NCBI RefSeq assembly: GCF_013131805.1
Contig: NZ_JABJRC010000001.1
Coordinates: 868,001-932,000, forward strand
Direction: 5' to 3'
Length of the DNA stretch: 64,000 nucleotides
From: Kribbella sandramycini
Lineage (GTDB): Bacteria > Actinomycetota > Actinomycetes > Propionibacteriales > Kribbellaceae
The notes beneath the pieces were generated by a model that did no database searches, was not told the DNA's origin, and was given only the letters and a program-made list of their open reading frames with translations. Below, piece by piece: positions 44,637 through 53,258 of this stretch. Positions within the stretch are counted from its first letter, which is position 1. Each line of letters begins with the position of its first letter. Both the position numbers and the translations under genes were made by a program.

Positions 44637-45635
44637 CTACTCGTCGATCTTGAGCTTGACCGGCACCTGGCGCCGGTCGTACGACGACTTGATCAGGCTG
44701 GCGACGGTGGTGACGAACAGGGTGCCCGCGATGAAGCTGAGTGAGGTGATGATGCCGATGTGCGGCAGGTGGATCGCGCCGATGTCGTCGATATGCGAGC
44801 CGTGCAGGGCCTCGACGATCAGCTTGACGCCGATGAAGGCGAGGATGACCGACAGGCCGACGTTCAGGTAGACGATCCGTTCGAGCAGGCCGCCGATCAG
44901 GAAGTACAGCTGGCGCAGCCCCATCAGCGCGAACGCGTTGGCGGTGAGCACGACGTAGGCGTCCTGGGTGAGCCCGAAGATCGCCGGGATCGAGTCGAGC
45001 GCGAAGATCACGTTCGCCATCCCGATCGCGGCGATCACGATCACCAGCGGCGTCAGCAGCCGCTTGCCGTCGACGCGGGTCGTCAGCTTGGCGCCGTCGT
45101 AATCGTGTGCCAGCGGCAGCAACCGGCGCATGCCGCGCAGGACGGCGTTCTCCTGAAAATCTTCGTCGTCATTCTCCCCCTCGATCGCCAGCCGGACGGC
45201 GGTGTAGACCAGGAAGGCGCCGAAGATGTAGAACACCCAGCTGGCCGCCGAGATCGCGGCCGCGCCGGCCAGGATGAAGACCGCGCGGAGCAGCATCGAG
45301 ACCACGATGCCGATGTAGAGCACCTTGTCCTGCGCGAGCGCCGGCACACCGAACCGGGCCATGATGATGACGAAGACGAACAGGTTGTCGACACTCAGGC
45401 TGTACTCGGTGATGTACCCCGCGACGAACTCACCACCGGTCTGGCTCGGACTGAACAGGAACAGCCCGACCGCGAAGAGCCCGGCCAGCCCGACATAGAA
45501 CAGCACCCACCGGGTCGCATCCTTGATCGTCACGGCGCGTTTGCGCCGCGCGATCACGATCAGGTCGAACGCGACGATCGCGAGCAGGCCGACGATCGTG
45601 AGCACCCAGACCAGCGGGGACATGACAGAAACCAT
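44637..45635 (-). CDS. TerC family integral membrane protein
   Basis: The 332-residue protein has about nine membrane helices and the TerC signature: EYSLSVDNLFVFVIIMARFGVP near the N-terminus and VIFALDSIPAIFGLTQDAYVVLTANAFALMGLRQLYFLIGG. TerC/Alx proteins export Mn2+ or support metal loading of secreted proteins; some are tied to tellurite resistance. I chose the ATG at 45635, seven bases after a TACGAT -10 candidate (leaderless). An in-frame ATG four codons later is also possible. Confidence 0.9.
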   Translation of the reverse strand: MVSVMSPLVWVLTIVGLLAIVAFDLIVIARRKRAVTIKDATRWVLFYVGLAGLFAVGLFLFSPSQTGGEFVAGYITEYSLSVDNLFVFVIIMARFGVPALAQDKVLYIGIVVSMLLRAVFILAGAAAISAASWVFYIFGAFLVYTAVRLAIEGENDDEDFQENAVLRGMRRLLPLAHDYDGAKLTTRVDGKRLLTPLVIVIAAIGMANVIFALDSIPAIFGLTQDAYVVLTANAFALMGLRQLYFLIGGLLERIVYLNVGLSVILAFIGVKLIVEALHGSHIDDIGAIHLPHIGIITSLSFIAGTLFVTTVASLIKSSYDRRQVPVKLKIDE

Positions 45636-45642
45636 GAAGAAG

Positions 45643-45648
45643 ATCGTA
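45643..45648 (-). promoter_or_regulatory. Candidate -10 box of leaderless terC
   Basis: TACGAT on the minus strand ends seven bases before the terC ATG at 45635; no Shine-Dalgarno is seen. Confidence 0.45.
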
Positions 45649-45690
45649 TACCGCATACAGCAAACCTGCCTAGATCGCCAACCAATGGAA

Positions 45691-45726
45691 TTAGTCACCT
45701 ATAATGACTGTCATGAATCTTGACCA
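45691..45726 (+). promoter_or_regulatory. MarR-type operator candidate, copy 1, over a TATAAT promoter
   Basis: This 36-nt element matches the element at 49630-49665 at 29 of 36 positions without gaps. It covers a consensus -10 TATAAT (45700-45705) that lies seven bases before the ATG at 45713. The MarR gene two places downstream is the natural binder. Confidence 0.65.
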
Positions 45727-46330
45727 TGAAGCAGTCTTCGCGGCGGCCTGGAGCGCGCCGGGCACGACCTCGGTGGAGTTGCCGGCCGTCCGGGTGAACG
45801 ACGTCCTGCGGGATCGGTACGACGTGACCCCACCGTTCAGCTACACCGGCGCCCAACTCTGGGACATGGAGGCGCGGAAGGCCGCCGCCCCGGACCAGTA
45901 CATTCCGACCGTCGTCCGGACCGGGAGCGCGGAGAAGTTCCCCAGCGTCCACACCGGTCAGCTCGAGGACTTCACCCGTATCTCCGACCAGCGCCTGTGG
46001 GCCGACCCGGAGCAGTACGCGACGATCATCGAGCACGTCCGGCTCGACCATCAGCACCGGCGGGCGTTCTTCCTCGGCGCCGAGCGCTTCGAGACCCCGG
46101 ACGGCCGGGTCGTGACGGCGGGCGCCGGGCAGCCGCTCTTCCACGTCGAGCACTCCGTCGCGGGCGACGAGGACGACCCGCTGAACCTGTGGCGCATCGT
46201 GCTGCTCACCGAGGAGTACGACGCCGCGCTCGCCGCGTCCTTCGAAGGCCTGGCCAAGGACCCGTACCTGCGGGTCTTCGTCGAGGTGCACCTGCGCGAG
46301 GTGCTCGGGCGCGCGTTGGTCCGGCGCTGA
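45713..46330 (+). CDS. Conserved-looking hypothetical protein in a MarR regulon
   Basis: I do not recognise this 205-residue cytoplasmic protein. Codon use is typical of the genome. It is rich in acidic residues and His, with segments such as SYTGAQLWDMEARK and EHVRLDHQHRRAFFLGAERFETPDGRVV, and no signal or membrane segment. The ATG at 45713 is seven bases after TATAAT, so a leaderless start there is preferred to the ATG at 45704, which lies inside the promoter. It is 55 bp upstream of the MarR gene and probably co-transcribed. Confidence 0.68.
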   Translation: MNLDHEAVFAAAWSAPGTTSVELPAVRVNDVLRDRYDVTPPFSYTGAQLWDMEARKAAAPDQYIPTVVRTGSAEKFPSVHTGQLEDFTRISDQRLWADPEQYATIIEHVRLDHQHRRAFFLGAERFETPDGRVVTAGAGQPLFHVEHSVAGDEDDPLNLWRIVLLTEEYDAALAASFEGLAKDPYLRVFVEVHLREVLGRALVRR

Positions 46331-46385
46331 CCGTAGGCCGGTCTTGTAGGGTTTCACCCCATCCGACAGACGTGAGGAGGCAGCC

Positions 46386-46832
46386 ATGACCGAGCGCAGG
46401 GACGCGTCGTCCGACTTGGGCGTTCTGGCCGGCAGGCTGCTCTTCTCGGTCCAGGGCGAGCTGTTCCGGCGGCTGCACCACGCGGGTTTCGACGACATCT
46501 CACCCCGCCACGGCGCCGTCCTCGCCTACCTGCGCGCCGACGGTATCCGGGCCACCGAGCTCGCCCGGCTCTCGGGTCAGCACAAGCAGGTGGTCGGCAA
46601 GAATCTCGACGAGCTCGAAGCGCTCGGGTACGTCGAACGCCGGCCCGACCCGGCCGACCGGCGCGCGAAACTCGTCGTCCCGACCGCGCGCGGACAGGCC
46701 GAGATGCAGGCCGCCGACGCGATCATGGCCGAGATCGGCGAACGGCATCGCGAGTCCCTCGGCCCGGCCGTGTACGACCGCTTCATCGCCGACTTCCGCT
46801 TCGTCGTCGAAGCGCAGCGCAGCACTACTTAG
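46386..46832 (+). CDS. MarR-family transcriptional regulator
   Basis: The 148-residue protein is a winged helix-turn-helix MarR repressor with RATELARLSGQHKQVVGKNLDELEALGYVERRPDPADRRAKLVVPTARG, the standard recognition helix and wing. GGAGG lies before the ATG. It probably dimerises and releases DNA on binding a phenolic or oxidant ligand. Two matching operator candidates nearby suggest it controls its own operon and the divergent oxidoreductase operon (49620 to 46825). Its end overlaps the convergent TehA-like gene by eight bases. Confidence 0.92.
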   Translation: MTERRDASSDLGVLAGRLLFSVQGELFRRLHHAGFDDISPRHGAVLAYLRADGIRATELARLSGQHKQVVGKNLDELEALGYVERRPDPADRRAKLVVPTARGQAEMQAADAIMAEIGERHRESLGPAVYDRFIADFRFVVEAQRSTT

Positions 46833-47733
46833 CCGGGAACAGCGTCCCCTTCGCGAGCGCCATCAGCGAGCGGACGGCGATCGCGCCGACCAGCGCCGTG
46901 ATCGCGATCAGGATCAGCCAGGCCAGGACGTCGTTCGTCACCCAGTGCAGCAGCGCCGACGCGACCGCGGCCCAAGCGAACGTGAACGCCCAGAAGCCGA
47001 TCGAGAACTTCAGCCGGACGAACAGCGGCAGCAACCGCAGCTGCGCGAGCGCCATCAGGACGCCGTACCCGGCCAGGAACTGGGCCATCATGTCGATCAC
47101 CCCGCCGTTCAGCGCGAACCAGGCCAGGCTGGCGACCGCGGCCGGCGCGACCTCGATCGCCAGCGTCGGGAGCAACAGCGTCGGCAGCGCGGGCCGGAAG
47201 AAGAGCCGGGCCAGAATGATCGACCCGAGAACGAGCCAGCAGACCATTCCGTACCCGAACATCACCCGGCCCAGCGCGTGTTGGCCGATCTGGGCGGCGC
47301 TGGTCGCGGCGACCAGGCCCCCGGCGACGGTCGGCAGGAAGTAGCCCGGATGCAGCTGATCGATGGCGAACTCGGCGTAGATCAGCTGACCGGTGAACCA
47401 AGCGCCGTGGACGACGGCCAGCGCGATGAAGGTGTCCGTCAGGACCGTGCTGAGGGACGGCGCGTACGGGTGCAGACCGGCCGACAGCAGGATCGGTGTG
47501 ATCACCGCGAGCGAGACGAACGGCGCGAAGATCGGATGGACGAGATCGGTTCGGACGGAGCCGCCGATCAGGTAGGCCACCAGCGTGACCAGCCAGATGA
47601 CCGCGGCGAGGACGAGCAGGGCCCGGCCGATCCCGCCCGGCACGAGGCCGTGGTTCGCGGCGGTGGACCACGCGCCGGCCAGACCGCTCAGGCCGAACGC
47701 CGCTCCGAACGTGTTGGGCGGGATCTTGGGCAC
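46825..47733 (-). CDS. TehA/SLAC1-type transporter family protein
   Basis: The 302-residue membrane protein has about ten hydrophobic helices, beginning VPKIPPNTFGAAFGLSGLAGAW, typical of the TehA/SLAC1 anion-channel family. The family exports anions, dicarboxylates or contributes to tellurite resistance. The GTG at 47733 lies ten bases after the upstream stop, with GAGGCGA as ribosome site. It is last in the LLM-oxidoreductase operon. Confidence 0.85.
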   Translation of the reverse strand: MPKIPPNTFGAAFGLSGLAGAWSTAANHGLVPGGIGRALLVLAAVIWLVTLVAYLIGGSVRTDLVHPIFAPFVSLAVITPILLSAGLHPYAPSLSTVLTDTFIALAVVHGAWFTGQLIYAEFAIDQLHPGYFLPTVAGGLVAATSAAQIGQHALGRVMFGYGMVCWLVLGSIILARLFFRPALPTLLLPTLAIEVAPAAVASLAWFALNGGVIDMMAQFLAGYGVLMALAQLRLLPLFVRLKFSIGFWAFTFAWAAVASALLHWVTNDVLAWLILIAITALVGAIAVRSLMALAKGTLFPAK

Positions 47734-47743
47734 TCGACTCGCC

Positions 47744-48721
47744 TCAGATCTCGACGAGGACGCGCGACGTACCGGAACCCTGCTCGACATCCTCGTGCGC
47801 GGCCGCGATCTGGTCGAGCGGGTAGGTCGCACGGATGTCGTAGTGCAGGTCGCCGGCCGTGAGTGCAGCGGTCAGGTCGCGGGCCGCGTCCTGGTTCGCG
47901 GCCTCGGGGAAGTCGTCGTTGCTGAGGAAGCGCACGGTGACATTCTTGAACGCGAGCTGCCAGAACGGAACGGCAGGTTCGGTCTCGCCGGTCGCGTACG
48001 TCGCGATCGAACCGCCGTACCGGAGCAGGTCGGTGGCCAGCTCGATGTTCTTGTCGAACGCGAGATCGGCGACCAGGTCGATCGCCTCTGCGCCGACGGC
48101 GTCGACGATCTGGTCGCGTAGGTCCGGTCCGGCGATGAAGGCGTGGTGTGCGCCGAGTTTCAAGGCCGCGTCGCGCTCGGCCGCGCGGCGTACCGTGGCC
48201 AGGACGGTCGCGCCGCCGCGCCTGGCCGTCGCCAGGGCCGCGCGCCCGACCGCGCCGGTGGCGCCGGTGACCAAGACGTTGCTACCGGCAACGCTGCCGC
48301 CGGCCATGATCGCGCGATGCCCGGTGATCCCGGGGATGCCGAGTCCGGCCGCCTGGGCGGCGTCGATCTGCGCCGGTAGGACAACGGCGCGATCGGCGGG
48401 AACGACCGTGTACTCCGCGGCCGTTCCGCCAGGCCGGTAGGACTGCGCCAGGTAGACCCAGACCCGCTCGCCGATCCGCTCCGCGGCGACTCCGTTGCCG
48501 ACGGCATCGATGACGCCGACGCCGTCGCCGTGCGGGATCACCCGCGGGTACGTCATCACGGACCCCCAGTAGCCCTGACGCTTGCCGATATCGCCGACAT
48601 GGATACCGGACAGCTCGATCCGGACCCGCACCTCGCCCGGCGCGGGCTCCGGCGCCGGCAGCTCGCCGGTCTGCAACACGTCCCGGGCGGCGCCCTGCTT
48701 GTCGTACCAGGCGGCTCTCAT
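47744..48721 (-). CDS. NADPH:quinone reductase-like (MDR family) oxidoreductase
   Basis: The 325-residue protein belongs to the medium-chain reductase family. It has a GroES-like N-terminal half and a Rossmann domain with NVLVTGATGAVGRAALATARRGG. The zinc-ligand cysteines of true alcohol dehydrogenases are absent, pointing to quinone- or enone-reducing activity. It overlaps the upstream LLM gene by four bases (ATGA). Confidence 0.9.
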   Translation of the reverse strand: MRAAWYDKQGAARDVLQTGELPAPEPAPGEVRVRIELSGIHVGDIGKRQGYWGSVMTYPRVIPHGDGVGVIDAVGNGVAAERIGERVWVYLAQSYRPGGTAAEYTVVPADRAVVLPAQIDAAQAAGLGIPGITGHRAIMAGGSVAGSNVLVTGATGAVGRAALATARRGGATVLATVRRAAERDAALKLGAHHAFIAGPDLRDQIVDAVGAEAIDLVADLAFDKNIELATDLLRYGGSIATYATGETEPAVPFWQLAFKNVTVRFLSNDDFPEAANQDAARDLTAALTAGDLHYDIRATYPLDQIAAAHEDVEQGSGTSRVLVEI

Positions 48722-49620
48722 CGCCGTTCTCCTTCTGAGCTGAGCTCCCGGATCACGGGAGCAATCTGTTCGCCGAAGCGGCAAATCTGGTCGTCGTCCG
48801 CATGCTCGGGCCAGAGCACGAAGCCGGTGAAACCGTCCTCCTCGGCAAGCCGGGTGAGGATCTCGACCCAGCCCTTCGCGTCGGTCCGGACGGGATCGGC
48901 ACCGGTCAGCTCGGAGCTGCCGGGCGCGGTGGTGATGGTGCCGACGAGCTGAGCGAGCCGGCGGACGGCGGTCGGTTCACGGCCGGCCTCGACCGCGGCG
49001 CGGTCGATGATCCGGTTGCTCTCGGCCCATCGCTCGTACGGAAGGTACGACGGGATCGGCGCGGCCCAGCCGTCGGCGACCCGGCCGGTCAGCGCCAGAC
49101 TGCGCGGGCCTTGCGAACCGAGCCAGATCTCCACGCCGGCTGAGTCGGGCGCTTGGCCGGCCAGGTCGGTGACGGCGTACCACTCCCCCGCTGCGGTCAC
49201 CTTGGCGTTCGGCTGCCAGAGCCGGCGGATCAGGGTGATGGCCTCTTCTTGCGCGGCGAGCGCCTGGCGTGGGGTCAGCCGCTCGACGCCCATGGAGGTG
49301 ATCGCATCCCAGTAGCCGCCGGCGCCGAGGCCGAGCTGGAACCGGCCGCCGGACAGGCGGCTCAGCGAGCTGGACACTCGGGCCAGTCCCGGGGCCGGGC
49401 GGAGCGGGAGGTTGGCGACATCGGGGAACAGGTGGATGCGTTCGGTCCGCGCGAGCAGGTCGGCGATCAGCGTGAACGCGTCGAGGTAGCCGGCGACGTA
49501 CGGATGGTCCTGGATGCCGATCAGGTCGAGGCCGGCGCGCTCGGCGGTCAGCGCGAGCGTGCGGTCGTGGTCGATGTTCAGCGTCGGTGCGATCGAGACG
49601 CCGAGAACCAGATCGGTCAT
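48718..49620 (-). CDS. LLM-class flavin/F420-dependent oxidoreductase
   Basis: The 300-residue TIM-barrel oxidoreductase is luciferase-like: an N-terminal LVLGVSIAPTLN, IGIQDHPYV and a middle LSGGRFQLGLGAGGYWDAI. Members use F420 or FMN. It heads a three-gene operon (LLM, quinone reductase, TehA-like) that looks like detoxification of an electrophile. AAAGGAG precedes the ATG, and a MarR-type operator lies at 49630-49665. Confidence 0.92.
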   Translation of the reverse strand: MTDLVLGVSIAPTLNIDHDRTLALTAERAGLDLIGIQDHPYVAGYLDAFTLIADLLARTERIHLFPDVANLPLRPAPGLARVSSSLSRLSGGRFQLGLGAGGYWDAITSMGVERLTPRQALAAQEEAITLIRRLWQPNAKVTAAGEWYAVTDLAGQAPDSAGVEIWLGSQGPRSLALTGRVADGWAAPIPSYLPYERWAESNRIIDRAAVEAGREPTAVRRLAQLVGTITTAPGSSELTGADPVRTDAKGWVEILTRLAEEDGFTGFVLWPEHADDDQICRFGEQIAPVIRELSSEGERR

Positions 49621-49629
49621 GGAGCTCCT

Positions 49630-49665
49630 TTAGTCACCAATTATGATAGTCACCAATCCTGACCA
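49630..49665 (-). promoter_or_regulatory. MarR-type operator candidate, copy 2
   Basis: It matches the element at 45691-45726 at 29 of 36 positions. It contains TAGTCACC twice, 16 bp apart (49631-49638, 49647-49654). On the minus strand a CATAAT -10 candidate lies within it, ten-odd bases before the AAAGGAG site of the LLM gene. Confidence 0.65.
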
Positions 49666-49780
49666 ATTCAATCGGAGGTTGCAGAGCTCCGGATGTCAGG
49701 CCCTTCCACCGCCGTCGAAGCGCCTTTCGAGCAGCCCCGAACGGTTGGTGCGGCAGCCGCGGCCCGCCGACGCTGAATCC

Positions 49781-52210
49781 ATGATTTCTCGCCGTGCAGT
49801 ACTGGGTGGAGTCGTCGGAGCCGGGGCTGCTTTTCACCTCTGGCCTAACAGCGCGGCCGCGGTCGCCGGTGCGCCGCCGGTGACCATCCCGCAAGTGCGG
49901 GAGTGGGTCGCCGGGAGCGGCGTGTACCAGTACGGCGCCGGGACACGACTGGTGGCTGACTCGGCCGAGTTGAGCGCGACGACGTCGACCGTCGCCGAAG
50001 ACCTGCTCGCACTGACGGGCCGCCGTCCGCTCGTCGTCCAGGCCGGCGCACCTGCCTCCGGGGACGTGTTCCTGACTCTTGTCAACGACGCGGCATTGGG
50101 CGACGAGGGCTATCGGCTGATCGTCGGCGACGCCGTCCGGATCGAGGCGCGGACAGCACGCGGCTGCTTCTACGGCACCCGGACGCTACTGCAGATGTTG
50201 CGCAAGGCAACCACCATCCCCGGCGGAACGATCCGCGACTGGCCGTCGTACCCCGAGCGCGGGCTGCTGATCGCGAACGAACTGCGCACGCTGCCGGAGC
50301 GCTGGTGGCAGGAGCGGATCCGCGAGATGGCCTACCTGAAACTCAACCTGCTCTACTTCTACGTCGGCTACCCCCTAGCCTCGATCGCCGACATGCAGAA
50401 AGTCGCCGCCTACGCCGCCCACTACCACGTCACCGTAGTCCCCCAACTCAACATGCCCGGCCACATGGCCAACATCACCGGCCACCCGCAGCTCCCAGGG
50501 CGACCACAGAGCCTGGACCTGAGAGGCCCGCAAGGCATCGATTTCGCCCGCCGGAAGCTTGCGGAGTTGCTGCCCGCCTTCACAACACCGAGCTGGCATC
50601 TAGGGGCAGACGAGTACATGCACCGTGGTGACTACGCCGACTACCCGGAGCTGCTCACTCGCGCGCACGAGCTGTTCGGCGACAACGCGACCGAGCGAGA
50701 CCTCGTGTACGACTTCGTCAACAACGCGAACGCGGTCGTCCGGGCGCACGACAAGTGGGCGCGGATCTGGAACGACGACCTGTTCCCGAACGCAGTTGTG
50801 CGGATCGACCAGAGCGTGACCATCGAGCACTGGGAGAACTTCGGCGTACCCGCGGCGGATTTACTTGCCCAGGGCTACAAACTGCAGAACTGCCATCGCC
50901 ACCAGCTGTACTACAACGTCGGCGGCGACCTCGCGCTCGATCCGGAAGAGATCTACCGGGACTTTCGGGTCGGGGCTTTCAATGGCAGCAAGGTCGATGA
51001 CAACCATGCCGGTCTGCTCGGCGCGAAGTTGCACGTATGGATCGACGACATCACTCCGGTGCCCGACGCCGAGATCGCGGCGCACATCTTCGCGCCGATG
51101 CGCAGCATCGCGCAGCGTACGTGGGACACCGTGCGGCCGGTGAAGACGTACGCCGAGTTCGCCCCGCGGATCACCCAGCTCGGGCATGCGCCGGGGAACG
51201 AGGGGTGGTTGAGTGAGACGGCTGGGTTGAGTGGGCGGGCGTTCGTGAAGGGGGCGGAGCAGCATGTGCTGGTCGCGGCCGGTGCGGCGGGCGGCGTACT
51301 GCACTGGTCTTACAGCGACGCCACTGGAGTGGTGAGCGACCGGTGGGGCGGGCCTGTACTACAGGGGCAGCCGATCGGCTTTCAGCACGGCGAGGAGCAT
51401 CATGCGTTCGGCCGGGCCGCCGACGGCTCGCTCGCGCATTGGCAGTGGACGCCGGGTGACGCAAACGCGCCGCACTTCGACAACTGGCTGGCTGGGCCGG
51501 GCTCGCTGACCTCCGCGCCGGCGGCCCTCGCGTACTTCGACCAGCAACACGTCTTCTACCGCAACGCCGCCGGCGGACTCACCCACCGGACGTACGACCG
51601 CTCCTCCGGCGAGATCCACGTCGAGGACTGGGGAGGCGCCCTCGAAGGCAATCCGGTCGCCTACGTCTGGAACGACGAGCAGCACGTCTTCGGCCGCGGC
51701 CCCGACGGCTCGCTCCGGCACTGGTGGTACACCCCACGCCAGACCACCACCCCCCAACGCGACACCTGGACCGGCCCCAACACCATCGCCTCCACCCCCA
51801 CCGGCTTCGCCTACGCCGACCAGCAACACGTCTACTACCGAACCCCCGCCAACCGCCTGGCCCACACCTACTGGGACCAGTCCACCAACACCATCACCAC
51901 CGAAGACTGGGCCGGCGAACTCATCGGCGACCCGGTCGGCTACGTCTGGCGCGACGAACAGCACGTCTTCGCCCGCACCCCCGCCAACGCTCTGGCCCAC
52001 TGGTACTACACCCCCACCCAAACCACCACGCCCGCCCGCGACCTCTGGACCCCGCCCAACACCGTCACCACCGACCCCACCGGCTACGCCACCCCCCACC
52101 AACAACACACCTTCTACCGAACCCCCACCGCCACCCTCGGCCACCGCTACTGGAACGCCCGCACCAACCAACTAGTAACCGACGACTGGCCCGGCACCCT
52201 CCCCAGCTGA
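49781..52210 (+). CDS. Secreted GH20 beta-hexosaminidase with C-terminal seven-bladed PLL-like propeller
   Basis: The 809-residue exoenzyme starts with a Tat-like signal (MISRRAVLGGVVGAGAAF). A GH20b-type domain (about 38-145) precedes a GH20 barrel with the catalytic pair Asp277-Glu278 in WHLGADEYM. From about residue 490 to the end are seven repeats of about 45 residues, each starting xQHVF-like, alternating between two subtypes (one with THRTYD/AHTYWD, one with HWWYT/HWYYT). They form what looks like a PLL/fucose-lectin-like beta-propeller. It should bind and trim glycans with terminal N-acetylhexosamine. Wobble positions become extremely C-rich in the propeller part. Confidence 0.88.
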   Translation: MISRRAVLGGVVGAGAAFHLWPNSAAAVAGAPPVTIPQVREWVAGSGVYQYGAGTRLVADSAELSATTSTVAEDLLALTGRRPLVVQAGAPASGDVFLTLVNDAALGDEGYRLIVGDAVRIEARTARGCFYGTRTLLQMLRKATTIPGGTIRDWPSYPERGLLIANELRTLPERWWQERIREMAYLKLNLLYFYVGYPLASIADMQKVAAYAAHYHVTVVPQLNMPGHMANITGHPQLPGRPQSLDLRGPQGIDFARRKLAELLPAFTTPSWHLGADEYMHRGDYADYPELLTRAHELFGDNATERDLVYDFVNNANAVVRAHDKWARIWNDDLFPNAVVRIDQSVTIEHWENFGVPAADLLAQGYKLQNCHRHQLYYNVGGDLALDPEEIYRDFRVGAFNGSKVDDNHAGLLGAKLHVWIDDITPVPDAEIAAHIFAPMRSIAQRTWDTVRPVKTYAEFAPRITQLGHAPGNEGWLSETAGLSGRAFVKGAEQHVLVAAGAAGGVLHWSYSDATGVVSDRWGGPVLQGQPIGFQHGEEHHAFGRAADGSLAHWQWTPGDANAPHFDNWLAGPGSLTSAPAALAYFDQQHVFYRNAAGGLTHRTYDRSSGEIHVEDWGGALEGNPVAYVWNDEQHVFGRGPDGSLRHWWYTPRQTTTPQRDTWTGPNTIASTPTGFAYADQQHVYYRTPANRLAHTYWDQSTNTITTEDWAGELIGDPVGYVWRDEQHVFARTPANALAHWYYTPTQTTTPARDLWTPPNTVTTDPTGYATPHQQHTFYRTPTATLGHRYWNARTNQLVTDDWPGTLPS

Positions 52211-52258
52211 CGAAACCACCTTGCCGAACTCCCAAGCCGGCAGATTGGATCCTGAATC

Positions 52259-52726
52259 ATGCGCGCTCGACTCGTGCTGCTCTGCGGCACCACCTTCGCC
52301 GGCAAGAGCACCGTCGCCAGGGCACTCGCTCCGCGGCTGGCTGCCGAGATCGTCAGCCTCGACGAGATCAATGCCCGCCGCGGCCTGTGGGGCGGCGACG
52401 GGATGACCGGTGCGGAATGGGCGCGAACCCACGATCTCGCCGCGGCCGAGGTCCGGGAGTTGCTCACGACCGGCCGGTCGGCACTGGTCGACGACACCAG
52501 CTCCCGCAGGTTCCTCCGGGACCGCTGGCGTGCGCTGGCGGCGGACGCCGACGCGCGTTTCACCTTGCTGTACGTCGATGTGGACCAGACGACCGTCCGG
52601 GAACGCCGGGCGGCGAATCAGCTGACCCGCGGCCGGCGGGACGTCTCCGACGCGGTGTTCGAGCAGCACCTGCTGGATTTCGAGCCGCCAGAGTCCGATG
52701 AGCGAGCGCTCCGGCTCGGGAGTTAG
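52259..52726 (+). CDS. AAA-type small-molecule kinase
   Basis: The 155-residue P-loop kinase has Walker A CGTTFAGKST (about 9-18), DD at a Walker B-like VDDTS and Arg residues in RERRAANQLTRGRRD as a lid. It looks like the AAA_33/zeta-toxin-like kinase group that phosphorylates small molecules or nucleic-acid ends. No antitoxin-like gene is next to it. The substrate is unknown. Confidence 0.8.
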   Translation: MRARLVLLCGTTFAGKSTVARALAPRLAAEIVSLDEINARRGLWGGDGMTGAEWARTHDLAAAEVRELLTTGRSALVDDTSSRRFLRDRWRALAADADARFTLLYVDVDQTTVRERRAANQLTRGRRDVSDAVFEQHLLDFEPPESDERALRLGS

Positions 52727-52824
52727 GCAAAAAGTTTCTGTTTCGGTTGAGGGGTGGGAGATTTTTGCTGGGAGGAGTACAAAGAGGGTCTGAGGTCTTA
52801 CCGCCCCTAGACCTGGAGGAACGC

Positions 52825-53247
52825 ATGAGTGTGATGTACGGACTTGTCGGTGAAGCTTCGTGGTTCTGTTGCGGGAACGCATGGGGACCTTGTGCGAGTA
52901 CCGGGACCGGTGCTTGCGGGACGTGTCATTCGGGGAACATGCAACATGCGTGGACGAACACGTCGGACGCTTGTTACGCGATCACCCGGCCGGACAACTG
53001 CGGGGTCACCGGGGTTTCCCGGCGGACGTGCGGGTTCCGGCATGCGACGACGAACCTGTGCAACGGCGCACGGGTGGTGACGTCGATCGCGGACTGCGGG
53101 CCGCGGACGCGCTCGTTCTGCGGGGAGCGCGCTTGTTGCGGTGGGACGTGCGCGTCCAACCGCGTGATGGACCTGACGCCGGCCGCGTTCACGCGGATCG
53201 CGAGCCTGAGCGCGGGTCTCATTCCGGCCGGCATCGACGTGGGATGA
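52825..53247 (+). CDS. Cysteine-rich protein of a MauE-associated cassette
   Basis: The 140-residue protein has 14 cysteines (15, 16, 23, 31, 34, 50, 59, 69, 79, 91, 99, 104, 105, 109) and no signal peptide of its own. GGAGGA precedes the ATG. The spacing, including CC pairs and many Gly, recalls the disulfide-rich light chain of methylamine/aromatic amine dehydrogenases, but identity is not evident to me. C31-G-T-C34-H35 also fits a haem-c CxxCH pattern. Adjacent genes encode a Tat-exported protein and a MauE-like membrane protein, so export and disulfide formation outside the cell are likely. The function is unknown. Confidence 0.72.
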   Translation: MSVMYGLVGEASWFCCGNAWGPCASTGTGACGTCHSGNMQHAWTNTSDACYAITRPDNCGVTGVSRRTCGFRHATTNLCNGARVVTSIADCGPRTRSFCGERACCGGTCASNRVMDLTPAAFTRIASLSAGLIPAGIDVG

Positions 53248-53258
53248 GGTGAGCAGAG

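Noticed and set aside
52915..52932. CxxCH haem-c motif in the Cys-rich protein
   Set aside because: With 14 cysteines in 140 residues one CxxCH can arise by chance. No cytochrome-maturation gene or second haem ligand pattern is visible, so haem binding is not claimed.
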